A stretch of 64,000 nucleotides of DNA from Aquimarina sp. Aq78 (GTDB lineage: Bacteria; Bacteroidota; Bacteroidia; Flavobacteriales; Flavobacteriaceae): positions 172,886 to 236,885 of the forward strand of contig NZ_OMKA01000029.1 of NCBI RefSeq assembly GCF_900299525.1, written 5' to 3'. The number at the start of each line of letters is the position of its first letter. Position 1 is the first letter of the stretch. A program made the translations under genes and the position numbers. Below, in pieces: positions 36,136 through 45,197 of the stretch. Under the pieces are notes generated by a model. The model worked only from the letters and a program-made list of their open reading frames with translations, searched no databases and was not told where the DNA came from.

Positions 36136-36666
36136 ATGAGCAATCTAGTTTCACCGTTAAATTTTAAAGCCTGGATAGACGAACATCGCCATTTACTAAA
36201 ACCTCCTGTTGGTAATAAATGTGTATGGAAAGATGGAGATTTTATTGTAATGGTTGTTGGAGGGCCAAATAATAGAAAAGATTATCATTATAATGAAACA
36301 CCAGAGTTTTTCTATCAGGTAGAAGGAGACATGGTGTTAAAAATAATGGATAATGGTGAACCTAAAGATGTTCATATCAAAGAAGGTGATATTTATCTAT
36401 TACCTCCCAAAGTTCCGCATTCTCCACAACGAGGAGCAAACACAGTAGGTTTGGTAATTGAATATCCTCGAGAAGAAAAAATGATGGATGCTCTGGAGTG
36501 GTATTGTGAAAATTGCAACACACAACTATATAGAGAAAAATTCGCATTGGATAATATCGAAACTGATATGCCTATAATTTTTGATACATATTATAGTGAT
36601 AAAACAAAATGCACTTGTTCTAATTGCGGAAGTGTAATGGATGCTCCAAAAAAGAAAAAACAATAA
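36136..36666 (+). CDS. nbaC: 3-hydroxyanthranilate 3,4-dioxygenase
   Basis: Fe(II) extradiol cupin dioxygenase opening 3-hydroxyanthranilate to 2-amino-3-carboxymuconate semialdehyde. 176 residues, bacterial single-cupin form. The iron site is in DYHYNETPEFFYQVEGD (His and Glu, about 49-65) with the second His in PPKVPHSPQRG (about 91-101). The C-terminal rubredoxin-like zinc or iron knuckle with CENC and CSNCGS (about 124-171) is intact. Length and motifs match the family. Confidence 0.95.
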   Translation: MSNLVSPLNFKAWIDEHRHLLKPPVGNKCVWKDGDFIVMVVGGPNNRKDYHYNETPEFFYQVEGDMVLKIMDNGEPKDVHIKEGDIYLLPPKVPHSPQRGANTVGLVIEYPREEKMMDALEWYCENCNTQLYREKFALDNIETDMPIIFDTYYSDKTKCTCSNCGSVMDAPKKKKQ

Positions 36667-36711
36667 TCGATTAAAAAGATCCCTGTATAAATAACAGGAA
36701 TAACATCTATA

Positions 36712-37794
36712 ATGAAAAGAAAACTTCGCATAAACGGTCATTCACATTTACTACCATATCCAGAAGAGATTCCTCAGTTCATGAAAGACAAAGAGATCTT
36801 TTGGGTAGATGACGAACGTAAGTACATGTTACAAAAAGGATGGAAGCGCCCAGTTACTCATTCTAGTTTTTTCTTAAATGAAAAATTAGAGTGGATGGAG
36901 CAAAATAAAATTGATCATGCAGTAGTATTAAACCTTTCTCAATTATATGGTAACGGTTTACGTCTAGAGGAAATGAAGCATGCGTTAAGGTTTCAAAATG
37001 ATTTTAATGCTCACGTACAAAGGGATCATCCAGATAAGTTCTCCTGTGGTTTTGTAATACATCCGGGGTTCATTAACGGAGCACTATGGGAAATGGAGCG
37101 TTGTGTAGAAGAATTAGGAATGCATGTACTATGTCTACCAACCCACTTTATGGATTCTATCGGACAGTGGCGATGTATTTTTGATGAAGAAAATGATCCA
37201 ATTTTTGAGCTAGCAGACAAGTATAAATTGGCTATCGAAGTTCATCCCTATGATGGTGATAAAATGATTAAATTAGAAAATGTTTCCTGGCGTTTTCATT
37301 TGGTATGGATGCTTGCACAATGTGGTGACGCTTATCATTTTTATACTCTTAATGGAATGCAAAGTCGCTATCCCAATATAAGAACTTGCTTCGCACATGG
37401 TGGACAATTAGCACAAATGAATCTAGGAAGACGTATTCAAGGATTTGACGGAAGACCAGACTTGTTTGAAGGAAAACAACATCCTCGAAAAGCTGTAGGA
37501 CATCCTAACATCTATTTTGACACTCTAGTACATGATACAGATTCATTAAAACTAACTGTAGACCGACAAGGCAGTAATCAAGTAATTATGGGGTTAGATG
37601 ATCCTTACCCATTGGGAGAAATGGAAAGTGCACCTCAATCATCCTATCCCGGGAAAATTCTGGATTTAGCACTGGATCGTGATATTATAACTACAGAAGA
37701 ATATGACGACATCTGGGAAGATAATGTTCTACGTTGGTTATTTGGTGATAATGAAAAAGCAAAACAAGATTTAATTGATAAAATTTTGAAGTAA
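36712..37794 (+). CDS. Aminocarboxymuconate-semialdehyde decarboxylase
   Basis: Zinc amidohydrolase-fold enzyme (ACMSD, NbaD in Pseudomonas) that decarboxylates ACMS to 2-aminomuconate semialdehyde, diverting flux from quinolinate. 360 residues. The metal motif NGHSHLLP (HxH, about 8-15), AIEVHPYDGD (about 174-183), CFAHGGQLAQM (about 226-236) and MGLDDPYPLGE (about 291-301) are present. Last gene of the cluster; 45 bp after the dioxygenase. Confidence 0.92.
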   Translation: MKRKLRINGHSHLLPYPEEIPQFMKDKEIFWVDDERKYMLQKGWKRPVTHSSFFLNEKLEWMEQNKIDHAVVLNLSQLYGNGLRLEEMKHALRFQNDFNAHVQRDHPDKFSCGFVIHPGFINGALWEMERCVEELGMHVLCLPTHFMDSIGQWRCIFDEENDPIFELADKYKLAIEVHPYDGDKMIKLENVSWRFHLVWMLAQCGDAYHFYTLNGMQSRYPNIRTCFAHGGQLAQMNLGRRIQGFDGRPDLFEGKQHPRKAVGHPNIYFDTLVHDTDSLKLTVDRQGSNQVIMGLDDPYPLGEMESAPQSSYPGKILDLALDRDIITTEEYDDIWEDNVLRWLFGDNEKAKQDLIDKILK

Positions 37795-37987
37795 AGTTAT
37801 TTTAAAAATACATCATTTGTATTTTGTAACAACAAAACACAAACAAACATTAAACACTGTAAATCTGACTGTTACACACGTTATAATATACTAATTTTAG
37901 AAAAATACCGTTATTTTCATGTAGTAAAGACATAAGCCTTGAATGTCTATAATATAGCTCAAGGAAAAAATCTTAAAACCTTTTCAC

Positions 37988-38194
37988 ATGAAAAAAGAAC
38001 TTTTAAAATTAGCAGGAGCAAAACAATTAGCAAAAGAAACTCAAAAAACTATTCATGGAGGTAAACCAAAACCAGCATCAGATTGTGGAGGTCGCGGTGA
38101 TATCGAATGTTGTGGTGATGGACCAGGACAATGCGGATCGGACCCTCACTGTAGTGGAGGTATGTTAAGTGGTGGTCGTTGCGTTTGCTTCTAA
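37988..38194 (+). CDS. Cys-rich peptide with double-glycine leader
   Basis: 68 residues. The first 25 (MKKELLKLAGAKQLAKETQK then TIHGG) look like a helical leader ending in Gly-Gly, as in Bacteroidota bacteriocin-like or RiPP precursors cut by C39 peptidase exporters. The 43-residue remainder is Gly-rich with seven Cys (33, 41, 42, 49, 55, 65, 67). No transporter or modifying enzyme is adjacent; the next gene is an O-methyltransferase 167 bp away. A perfect terminator follows, so it is a single-gene unit. Product and function are unknown. Confidence 0.72.
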   Translation: MKKELLKLAGAKQLAKETQKTIHGGKPKPASDCGGRGDIECCGDGPGQCGSDPHCSGGMLSGGRCVCF

Positions 38195-38218
38195 ACTAAT
38201 TAGTAATACCATATATAT

Positions 38219-38262
38219 AAGGCAAAACAATTTGTTAAAACATACAAATTGTTTTGCCTTTC
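38219..38262 (+). terminator. Rho-independent terminator after the Cys-rich peptide gene
   Basis: A 17-bp perfect stem AAGGCAAAACAATTTGT with its complement, 8-nt loop, 24 bp past the stop codon. Confidence 0.88.
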
Positions 38263-38361
38263 GTGTATAACTAGTATTTAAGTAATCAAATAAATACTAG
38301 CTTTTTCAATTTAACAAGAGATCTCATCTTAATTTTCTAGATTTGCAAAAAAGCAAAACTT

Positions 38362-39003
38362 ATGCATTTCATACCCGAAGCTCTTGATGAATATGTAGTA
38401 AACCATACTCAAAAAGAACCCAAATTACTACAACAACTAAATCGTGAAACGTATCAAAAAATATTACAGCCCAGAATGCTTAGTGGTCCATATCAAGGAC
38501 GTGTTCTGAGTATGTTATCCAAACTTATTTCCCCAAAAAACATATTAGAAATAGGAACATACACAGGGTATTCTGCTATATGTCTGGCTGAAGGAATTCA
38601 AAAAGATGGAGAATTACACACCATTGACATTAATGAGGAGTTAGAAGATTTTCAAAGAAAATATTTTGACCTTTCTGATCATGGAAAACAAATTCATCAA
38701 CATATTGGTGATGCTACTGAAATCATCCCAAATCTGGATATGAAATTTGATCTGGTATTTATAGATGCTGATAAACCTAATTATCCTACTTATTTTGAGT
38801 TGATTATTAATAAAATGAATTCTGGAGGTGTAATTTTATCTGACAATGTATTGTGGAATGGTAAAGTAATCGAAAAAGTTGATGATGAAGATATTTCGAC
38901 AAAAGCGCTTTTAAAGTACAATACCCTTTTAATTGAAGATAAACGAATAGAAACTGTATTATTACCCATTAGAGATGGGTTAACGATTAGCAGAGTGTTA
39001 TAA
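38362..39003 (+). CDS. O-methyltransferase (class I SAM, caffeoyl-CoA OMT-like)
   Basis: 213 residues. SAM motif NILEIGTYTGYSAICLAEGI (about 59-78), IDINEELEDFQRKYF, the metal-associated acidic segment LVFIDADKPNYP (about 131-142) and SDNVLWNGKV (about 161-170) match the cation-dependent OMT family 3. Acceptor unknown. It is flanked by terminators and convergent with the subtilase gene. Confidence 0.92.
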   Translation: MHFIPEALDEYVVNHTQKEPKLLQQLNRETYQKILQPRMLSGPYQGRVLSMLSKLISPKNILEIGTYTGYSAICLAEGIQKDGELHTIDINEELEDFQRKYFDLSDHGKQIHQHIGDATEIIPNLDMKFDLVFIDADKPNYPTYFELIINKMNSGGVILSDNVLWNGKVIEKVDDEDISTKALLKYNTLLIEDKRIETVLLPIRDGLTISRVL

Positions 39004-39004
39004 T

Positions 39005-39055
39005 TTTAAATAAAACAAAGTGGAAATTATTTATTTCCACTTTGTTTTATTTAAA
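39005..39055. terminator. Bidirectional terminator between convergent genes
   Basis: Perfect stem with arms AAATAAAACAAAGTGGAAAT and its complement, A-rich on the left and T-rich on the right, lying between the O-methyltransferase and the subtilase stop codons. Confidence 0.9.
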
Positions 39056-39066
39056 ATTTATTTATG

Positions 39067-40569
39067 CTATTGAACTGCTTTTAAGGCATCAATATTACCA
39101 TATCCAAATTTACTATTACGATTAGGATAAAATTCACCTGCTCTTTTTAACTTATCAAGTACTTGAGCTCTAGTCATATTAGGATTACGTGCCCATACTA
39201 AAGCAGCAATTCCTGCTGTGGTAGCTGTCGCTACAGAAGATCCTCCTACATAAGTTTGTGTTCCTGTATTAAATCCTATAACAGGTACATTTCTATTAGA
39301 ATCTCCTGCTCTTTGCATTACAATAGTAAAATCAATTTTACTTCCATCATGACAAGTATTACAGCGATTATATCCATTATCTTTTATTCCTGTAACAGCA
39401 ACAGCCTCTGACATGCTTGCTGGAAAAATAACACCATACCAATTTGTAAACGTAGTCGAAGTCCCTCCAGCAGCAATTATCATTTTTCCTTTTCCGTAGG
39501 CATATTTTACAGCATCTTTTACATTACCAATAGACCAGGGATATCCAACAGACATAGAAATAATCTTAACATCTCCTCTATTTCCTAATGCTTTTAAAGC
39601 ATTACTAACTCCTTTTCGTTCATGATAATCATTTAACACCACATCTTCTGTCCCTCTATAGGCAACCAAATTACAATTATATGCTACTCCTACCGGCATA
39701 AAATCATCATTACGTGGTGATGCTATTGCTGATGCCATTGAAGTACCATGCCCACATTTATCATTAGGGCCATCCAGATTATTAGACCACCACCATGGAG
39801 AATCGATAAAAGTACCAAATCGCTGTACAAACCTTCCATTAGAAGCTCCATCATTAAATCCACCACCAAGTAAATTCTGACTTGCAGAAATCCCTGTATC
39901 AATCAATCCAACCGCTATACCAGCTCCAGTACTATAATTCCAAGCCTGTGGTACTTTATGAATATCAAAATTCCAAGGTAATCTTGCGTTAGGTGAAATT
40001 ACTCGATAATCTTCACTATTGATAGACTCCGCACTTTGGCTACATCCTTTTGAAGATTTTTGCTGATTAGAAATGTCTTCTTGTAAATAAAAGCCATAAC
40101 CAATTGGGTCTAAGTAACGAATTTGATCTGCCTTTTGTAATGCTTTTATGGTCTCTAAACTAGTAACTTTCACATCGGTTACATTAAGTATTTCATCAGC
40201 TGATATTACAGAGCTAGACTTACTCGCTCCTTCTTTAGACTGTATAATATTATATACATTTTCCCTAGCTTCATTTAATCTTGGTGATCTTTGAATAGAG
40301 AAGCTTTCATCTTTTTCTCCAAAACCAACACTTAAAACTTCTCCGCCATGCACTACAGCACTCCATAGTACAGCCGAGGGTGCTTTCATCCAGTTTACAT
40401 CGCCATTTTGTTTTAATTCGCCTTCGATGTACGAATTAACTTCTGGTACAGAAAGTAATTTTTGAGATTCAGAAATTTCTGAATTTGGTTCTACAATTTC
40501 ATTAGGGTTTTCTTTAGAGCAAGAAAATGCAAGAATTAGTCCTAAAGCTAGAAGAGTAATCTTTTTCAT
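39067..40569 (-). CDS. Subtilisin-like S8 serine peptidase, lipoprotein
   Basis: 500 residues from the ATG at 40569. An in-frame ATG 78 bp upstream would put 26 residues ahead of the signal and is rejected. Lipobox LILAFSCSKE (Cys17). A pro-region precedes the catalytic domain with Asp in VGLIDTGIS (about 222-230), His in CGHGTSMASAIAS (about 273-285) and Ser in GGSSVATATTAG (about 443-454). It lacks an obvious type IX sorting domain, so it is probably an outer-membrane-anchored protease. Single gene, convergent with the OMT. Confidence 0.92.
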   Translation of the reverse strand: MKKITLLALGLILAFSCSKENPNEIVEPNSEISESQKLLSVPEVNSYIEGELKQNGDVNWMKAPSAVLWSAVVHGGEVLSVGFGEKDESFSIQRSPRLNEARENVYNIIQSKEGASKSSSVISADEILNVTDVKVTSLETIKALQKADQIRYLDPIGYGFYLQEDISNQQKSSKGCSQSAESINSEDYRVISPNARLPWNFDIHKVPQAWNYSTGAGIAVGLIDTGISASQNLLGGGFNDGASNGRFVQRFGTFIDSPWWWSNNLDGPNDKCGHGTSMASAIASPRNDDFMPVGVAYNCNLVAYRGTEDVVLNDYHERKGVSNALKALGNRGDVKIISMSVGYPWSIGNVKDAVKYAYGKGKMIIAAGGTSTTFTNWYGVIFPASMSEAVAVTGIKDNGYNRCNTCHDGSKIDFTIVMQRAGDSNRNVPVIGFNTGTQTYVGGSSVATATTAGIAALVWARNPNMTRAQVLDKLKRAGEFYPNRNSKFGYGNIDALKAVQ

Positions 40570-40915
40570 TTTTAGAATAAGTTTTAAGAGTTTGTGTGTA
40601 AAAAGTTGATAAATGACAATTTTGCAAAAATTACAAATAATTATCATTTTAATGATTTCACAGCTAATGTATTAAATTATATTTAAATATTTAGCAATTA
40701 AATTATCATATAATCAGAAAAAAGATCAATATTATGCTTGCATAAGACTAAAAAAAGTTACTAAAGCCTTGTAAAAAGTCAGTGTTCACGGGGAGTTTAA
40801 TCGTTTGTTATTAAAAATGAAAATGTTTCAAAAAAATATTCATTTTTTTGAATATTAATCAGAATTTACAAGGAGAAATAAACAAAAAAACAAGTTTATG
40901 AAATGATATCGCAAT
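40570..40915. other. AT-rich intergenic stretch between subtilase and tatA
   Basis: No gene, RNA or repeat seen. It must hold the subtilase promoter (minus strand), but no clean TAnnTTTG is visible. Confidence 0.4.
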
Positions 40916-41209
40916 TTAGAATTTGCGTTTTATTGGACCAGTAACTTTATCAATATCATCTTTTACCTGGTCGATTTCTTTTTTTATATCAGACGTAATT
41001 GAAGTAGGAATATCGGTATCAATACCATGCTTTTCTGCACTTTTGGTAATTTCGGTTTTGATATCATTGGTAGCGTCTTTAACTATACGCATTCCTTTAC
41101 CCAATCCCCGTGCAATCTCAGGAATCTTATCTGCACCAAAAACCATTACCAATATAAAAACAATAAAGGCAATCTCGGTTCCGCTAATAAATAAAGGTAA
41201 GGTTGTCAT
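40916..41209 (-). CDS. tatA: Twin-arginine translocase subunit TatA/E
   Basis: 97 residues from the ATG at 41209; a longer frame to 41248 adds 13 residues ahead of the membrane helix and is less likely. One membrane helix (GTEIAFIVFILVMVFG, about 10-25) is followed by the FG hinge and the amphipathic helix ADKIPEIARGLGKGMRIVKD (about 26-45), the TatA signature, then a charged tail. It forms the Tat pore with TatC, which is not in the window. Confidence 0.92.
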   Translation of the reverse strand: MTTLPLFISGTEIAFIVFILVMVFGADKIPEIARGLGKGMRIVKDATNDIKTEITKSAEKHGIDTDIPTSITSDIKKEIDQVKDDIDKVTGPIKRKF

Positions 41210-41238
41210 AACACTGCAAATATAATCAATATTGTGTA

Positions 41239-41275
41239 AAAAAGCCATCCCGAAAAGATTTCGAGACGGCTTTTA
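41239..41275 (-). terminator. Rho-independent terminator of the M1 peptidase gene
   Basis: Stem AAAAGCC-ATC-CCGAAA with TTTCG-AGAC-GGCTTTT (one mismatch), followed on the minus strand by a T run; 25 bp past the peptidase stop codon. Confidence 0.82.
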
Positions 41276-41299
41276 TTTATCTTTTGTAAAAGAACGGGA

Positions 41300-43609
41300 T
41301 TACTGCCCTTTTACTTTACTTTTAAATTGCTCAAATTTCCCTAGCTTCTTTCTTTGAGGCCAGCTATTATTAGAGGTGTCAATATCTGCCGTCTCTTGTT
41401 TAGGGTCAACCACTATCTTAGAAATTGCTTTCTCAGAAGCTACAGCTCTTTTTACCTCAACATCATTTTTTCTCCAAATTTCTGCAGGATATGTTATTGT
41501 TTCTTTTGTTCCATCTTCATATGTATATTCTACAATCAATGGCATTACAAGTCCACCTGGTTTCTCAAAGGTAATCTCATAGAAAAATTTAGGCTGCTTA
41601 AGTTTTTCGCGTTCTTTAATAGAAAAATTATCCATTAGATATGCTTTTAATGTTTTAGCATCACTAATAATATTTCCATTCTTTTTAATCGTTTCATATT
41701 CTTCACTTCCTTCTTTAACCATATATACAAGTGGCCCTAGATCTTCTACTTTGGCACCTACGGATGCGGCATATTCTTTTACCTTTTCATTTGGTTCTTT
41801 AGAAACTACATATTTCTTCACTTCTTTCACCCCAATATCGGTATAATCTGTAGTATAGAACCATCCTCTCCAAAACCAATCTAAATCGACAGCAGAGGCA
41901 TCTTCCATAGTTCTAAAAAAGTCTTCTGGTGTTGGGTGTTTAAACATCCATCGCTGAGAATACGTTCTAAATGAATAATCAAAAAGATCTCTCCCCATTA
42001 CGGTTTCTCTTAGAATATTTAGGCCTGTTGCTGGTTTTGAGTAAGCATTAGGGCCAAATTGGTGAATATTATTAGATTGAGACATAATTGGAGATAGGAA
42101 ATTTTGATTTCCACTCATGTAAGGCACAATCTTTTTTGCTGGTCCACGACGAGATGGATATTTTTTGTCTTTTCCTAATGCTTTTGGGTACCATTCTCCA
42201 AAATCTTGTTCGGCAACATATTGTACAAAAGTATTAAGACCTTCATCCATCCAAGTCCATTGGCGTTCATCACTATTAACAATCATCGGGAAAAAGTTAT
42301 GGCCTACTTCGTGAATAATTACACTCATCATTCCATATTTTACACGATCGCTATAGCTACCATCAGGTTTTGGTCTTCCGTAATTCCAGCAAATCATAGG
42401 GTATTCCATACCTTGATTTTTTGCATGTACAGAGATTGCCTTATGATAAGGATAATCAAAAGTCATTCGGCTATAAGATTTCAATGTACTGGCAACTACT
42501 TTTGTAGACCAATCTTCCCAAAGAGGATTTCCTTCTTTAGGGTACATCGATACTGCCATTATATCTCTTCCTCCTATTTTAACTGCCATCATATCCCAAA
42601 TAAACCTCCTGGAAGTAGCAAACCCAAAATCACGTACATTTTCGGCTTTTAGTTTCCATGTTTTCTTATTTTCAGAAAATGTTTTTTCTTTTGCTATAGC
42701 TTCTTTTTGAGTTACAATAACTACTGGCTTATTGTATGATTTCTTTGCTGCTTCATAGCGGCTCATCATATCTTTTGTAAATACTTCTTTTCTATTTACC
42801 AATACTCCGGTTCCATCTAAAATATGGTCTGCAGGAACGGTAATATTTACATCGAAGTTACCAAATGGTAATGCAAACTCTCCTCTACCCCAAAACTGGT
42901 GGTTTTGCCATCCTTCAACATCATTATAAACTGCCATACGAGGATAAAACTGAGCGATAACATATGCTCTGTTTCCATCTTCGAATTCTTCATATCCAGA
43001 TCTACCTCTACCATTTACATGATCATTAATATTATACCACCAATCAATTGAGAATACAAATTTCTCACCAGATGCCAAATCTTTAGGCATCTCTATACGC
43101 ATCATGGTTCTATTGATTGTATATTTAAGTGGGTTTCCATTACTATCTTTTACGGCTGTAATATTAAATCCGCCATCAAAAGGTTCTGCAAGATATTTTG
43201 TTAAAAAACCACCAGGTGTGGTTGCTGGATCAACTCCATTTGCCTGAATTAAAGGAGTCTTAGAGTCCTTAGCCCTCATATTCTGGTCTAATTGCACCCA
43301 AAGAAATTCTAAATTATCAGGTGAATTATTAGTATATGTAATGGTTTCTTTTCCAGAAAGTTTTTTGTTTTTATCATCAAGTTCAATATCCATTTTATAA
43401 TCAGCTTGTTGCTGATAATATGCCGGACCCGGGGCTCCAGAACCTGTTCTGTACATATTCGGAGTTGCAAACTCGTCGTACATTTGTTTGAATTTGTTCT
43501 GATTAGTATGTCCTAATTCACGAACATTTTTAGCCTCTTCTTGATTTTGAGCATATGAAATACCTGATATCAAAAAAGTCACCGAAAGGACTAAAAGTAT
43601 CTTTTTCAT
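41300..43609 (-). CDS. M1 family zinc metallopeptidase
   Basis: 769 residues from the ATG at 43609, just ahead of the signal peptide MKKILLVLSVTFLISGISYA. The zinc motif HEVGHNFF is at about residues 440-447, with the third ligand Glu in WMDEGLNTF about 19 residues later. The exopeptidase motif GxMEN is changed to GMEYP (about 410), as seen in a secreted Bacteroidota subgroup, so true aminopeptidase activity is not certain. Probably periplasmic or outer-membrane. A DUF6702-like gene lies just upstream on the same strand. Confidence 0.9.
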   Translation of the reverse strand: MKKILLVLSVTFLISGISYAQNQEEAKNVRELGHTNQNKFKQMYDEFATPNMYRTGSGAPGPAYYQQQADYKMDIELDDKNKKLSGKETITYTNNSPDNLEFLWVQLDQNMRAKDSKTPLIQANGVDPATTPGGFLTKYLAEPFDGGFNITAVKDSNGNPLKYTINRTMMRIEMPKDLASGEKFVFSIDWWYNINDHVNGRGRSGYEEFEDGNRAYVIAQFYPRMAVYNDVEGWQNHQFWGRGEFALPFGNFDVNITVPADHILDGTGVLVNRKEVFTKDMMSRYEAAKKSYNKPVVIVTQKEAIAKEKTFSENKKTWKLKAENVRDFGFATSRRFIWDMMAVKIGGRDIMAVSMYPKEGNPLWEDWSTKVVASTLKSYSRMTFDYPYHKAISVHAKNQGMEYPMICWNYGRPKPDGSYSDRVKYGMMSVIIHEVGHNFFPMIVNSDERQWTWMDEGLNTFVQYVAEQDFGEWYPKALGKDKKYPSRRGPAKKIVPYMSGNQNFLSPIMSQSNNIHQFGPNAYSKPATGLNILRETVMGRDLFDYSFRTYSQRWMFKHPTPEDFFRTMEDASAVDLDWFWRGWFYTTDYTDIGVKEVKKYVVSKEPNEKVKEYAASVGAKVEDLGPLVYMVKEGSEEYETIKKNGNIISDAKTLKAYLMDNFSIKEREKLKQPKFFYEITFEKPGGLVMPLIVEYTYEDGTKETITYPAEIWRKNDVEVKRAVASEKAISKIVVDPKQETADIDTSNNSWPQRKKLGKFEQFKSKVKGQ

Positions 43610-43673
43610 CGTAATGGTTTTGATTTTAGTGTTATGATTTCGCAAAGTAATTGTTTTTTAAAAGTTTACTGAT

Positions 43674-44186
43674 TTATTCACTAAACTTTAACACCCCTAA
43701 GCCTTTTTCTTTTTCAAGTATAAGACTTTTGCGTTGATTTCCTTTTTTAACATGAACAATATTCTGTTGTTCTTCAAAAAGATCCATCAAAACTTGATTT
43801 GTGATTTCTATAGTATGTAAAGAAGTAATATTTTCTATTTCCAGATAGCAAATGATAAGATCATCCTCATATTCTTTTCCCAAAAATGTAAAAGAAACCT
43901 CTTCTCCATTCACTACAAATTGTAGTTTCTGATTAAGATATATCGTTAAATTTTTATCTACTCCAGAGCTTTCTTCATCTTTATCCAAATTGGTAGATTC
44001 ATCGTATCGTACTTTTAGAAGTTCTTCTATATCATCAACAAAAACTCTGGAGACAATCTGCAATGACTGTTGTTTTTCATTGTAATCCACCTGTGTTACA
44101 CTTACATAAAATTTATGTGCTGTTTTAAAAGAACTTAGCGGAACAGACATCACAAAAAGAAAGAGCAGTAAGATTTTATTCATCAT
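43674..44186 (-). CDS. DUF6702-like exported protein
   Basis: 170 residues with a signal peptide (KILLLFLFVMSVPLSSF). HKFYVSVTQVDYNEKQQSLQ (about 24-43) is the recognisable family start; a second conserved part is FTFLGKEYEDDLIICYLEIE. Of unknown function in Bacteroidota. It lies 64 bp upstream of the M1 peptidase start, and in many flavobacteria I recall the two as neighbours, so a linked role is plausible. Confidence 0.75.
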   Translation of the reverse strand: MMNKILLLFLFVMSVPLSSFKTAHKFYVSVTQVDYNEKQQSLQIVSRVFVDDIEELLKVRYDESTNLDKDEESSGVDKNLTIYLNQKLQFVVNGEEVSFTFLGKEYEDDLIICYLEIENITSLHTIEITNQVLMDLFEEQQNIVHVKKGNQRKSLILEKEKGLGVLKFSE

Positions 44187-44323
44187 CTAAAATTTGTAAA
44201 GCGTTAAATGTAATTAATTTTAATGTTATGCATTAAAAAATTATGCCAAACTTCGAATCATTAGAAATAAAGAGTTAAAATCCGTTCTCATATTGGTAAA
44301 ATTTAGTTACCCCAGAAATATAT

Positions 44324-45088
44324 TCATTGTTTGTTCACCACAAATTCTTTTCGTTTATCCGAGAATATTCTTAATACAACATTGTGATTTTCTTTACTAA
44401 ATTCATATTGAATAGCACTCGTCTGAATACAGAATAATAAAAAATCATATATCTTCTCTTTGGGAAGTTTGTATACCGAGGATAAAAATTGTTCTCCATA
44501 AAAATCCTGAATAACCTCTAAACTATTATTTTCTTTATCTAATTTTCTTGTTGTTTTTAAGGTTTTATAATATCCAGATAGATTTTTATAAGTTGCTTCA
44601 ATATCTAGTCGAAATCCTATACCATAAAACATAATAGTTTTATGCATTGGTATAATTTCCTCCATCTGAATTCCGTCATAAACAGGTATTCCAACATCCT
44701 CAGGGCTAAACAATTCTTCGGTCTTTATATCCTTAATATCGGTATTCAAATTACCTGACAATTGTACTCCTACAATTACTTCATCTAATTCATTAAGGTT
44801 TTCTTTTAGCGTAAAACTAAATTCTTTATTGTCATACATGTTTTTATTTACTACAATAACCTTTAGATCATATTGAACAGATGAAATAACAAATACATCT
44901 CCAATAGTTCCTTCTATAAAGAAAACTCCTTCTTTGTTTGTAATAGTAAATAGATTGGCTGTTTTATTGATGATATGAATTCCTTCTGAACTATCATTTT
45001 CTATTACCCCCTTTATCATTTTTCTTTGGCAGAAAACCGAAAGAAAGAAGAAATGAAATAAAATAATAGTTAAGTATTTTTTCTGCAC
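44324..45088 (-). CDS. CarboxypepD_reg-like exported protein, paralogue 1
   Basis: 254 residues with a signal peptide (TIILFHFFFLSVFCQ). Residues about 20-110 form the carboxypeptidase-regulatory-like beta-sandwich (KGVIENDSSEGIHIINKTAN, VFVISSVQYDLKVIVVN), followed by the link LDEVIVGVQLSGNLNTDI. The C-terminal half has no known domain. It is the first of three tandem paralogues; unlike SusC/TonB receptors it has no barrel after the domain. Function unknown. Confidence 0.82.
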   Translation of the reverse strand: MQKKYLTIILFHFFFLSVFCQRKMIKGVIENDSSEGIHIINKTANLFTITNKEGVFFIEGTIGDVFVISSVQYDLKVIVVNKNMYDNKEFSFTLKENLNELDEVIVGVQLSGNLNTDIKDIKTEELFSPEDVGIPVYDGIQMEEIIPMHKTIMFYGIGFRLDIEATYKNLSGYYKTLKTTRKLDKENNSLEVIQDFYGEQFLSSVYKLPKEKIYDFLLFCIQTSAIQYEFSKENHNVVLRIFSDKRKEFVVNKQ

Positions 45089-45197
45089 TTATGGTTGTTA
45101 AAATTCATTATTAAAGACAAACTATATCCAATCATGTTGCACAGATATCGTTTTTATAGTTTTTAGAAATCAAGCTTCAGGTCATAATAAAAAGTAA

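Noticed and set aside
43610..43645. Upstream ATG extending the M1 peptidase by 12 residues.
   Set aside because: The inner ATG directly begins a clear signal peptide; the extension is polar and would bury it.
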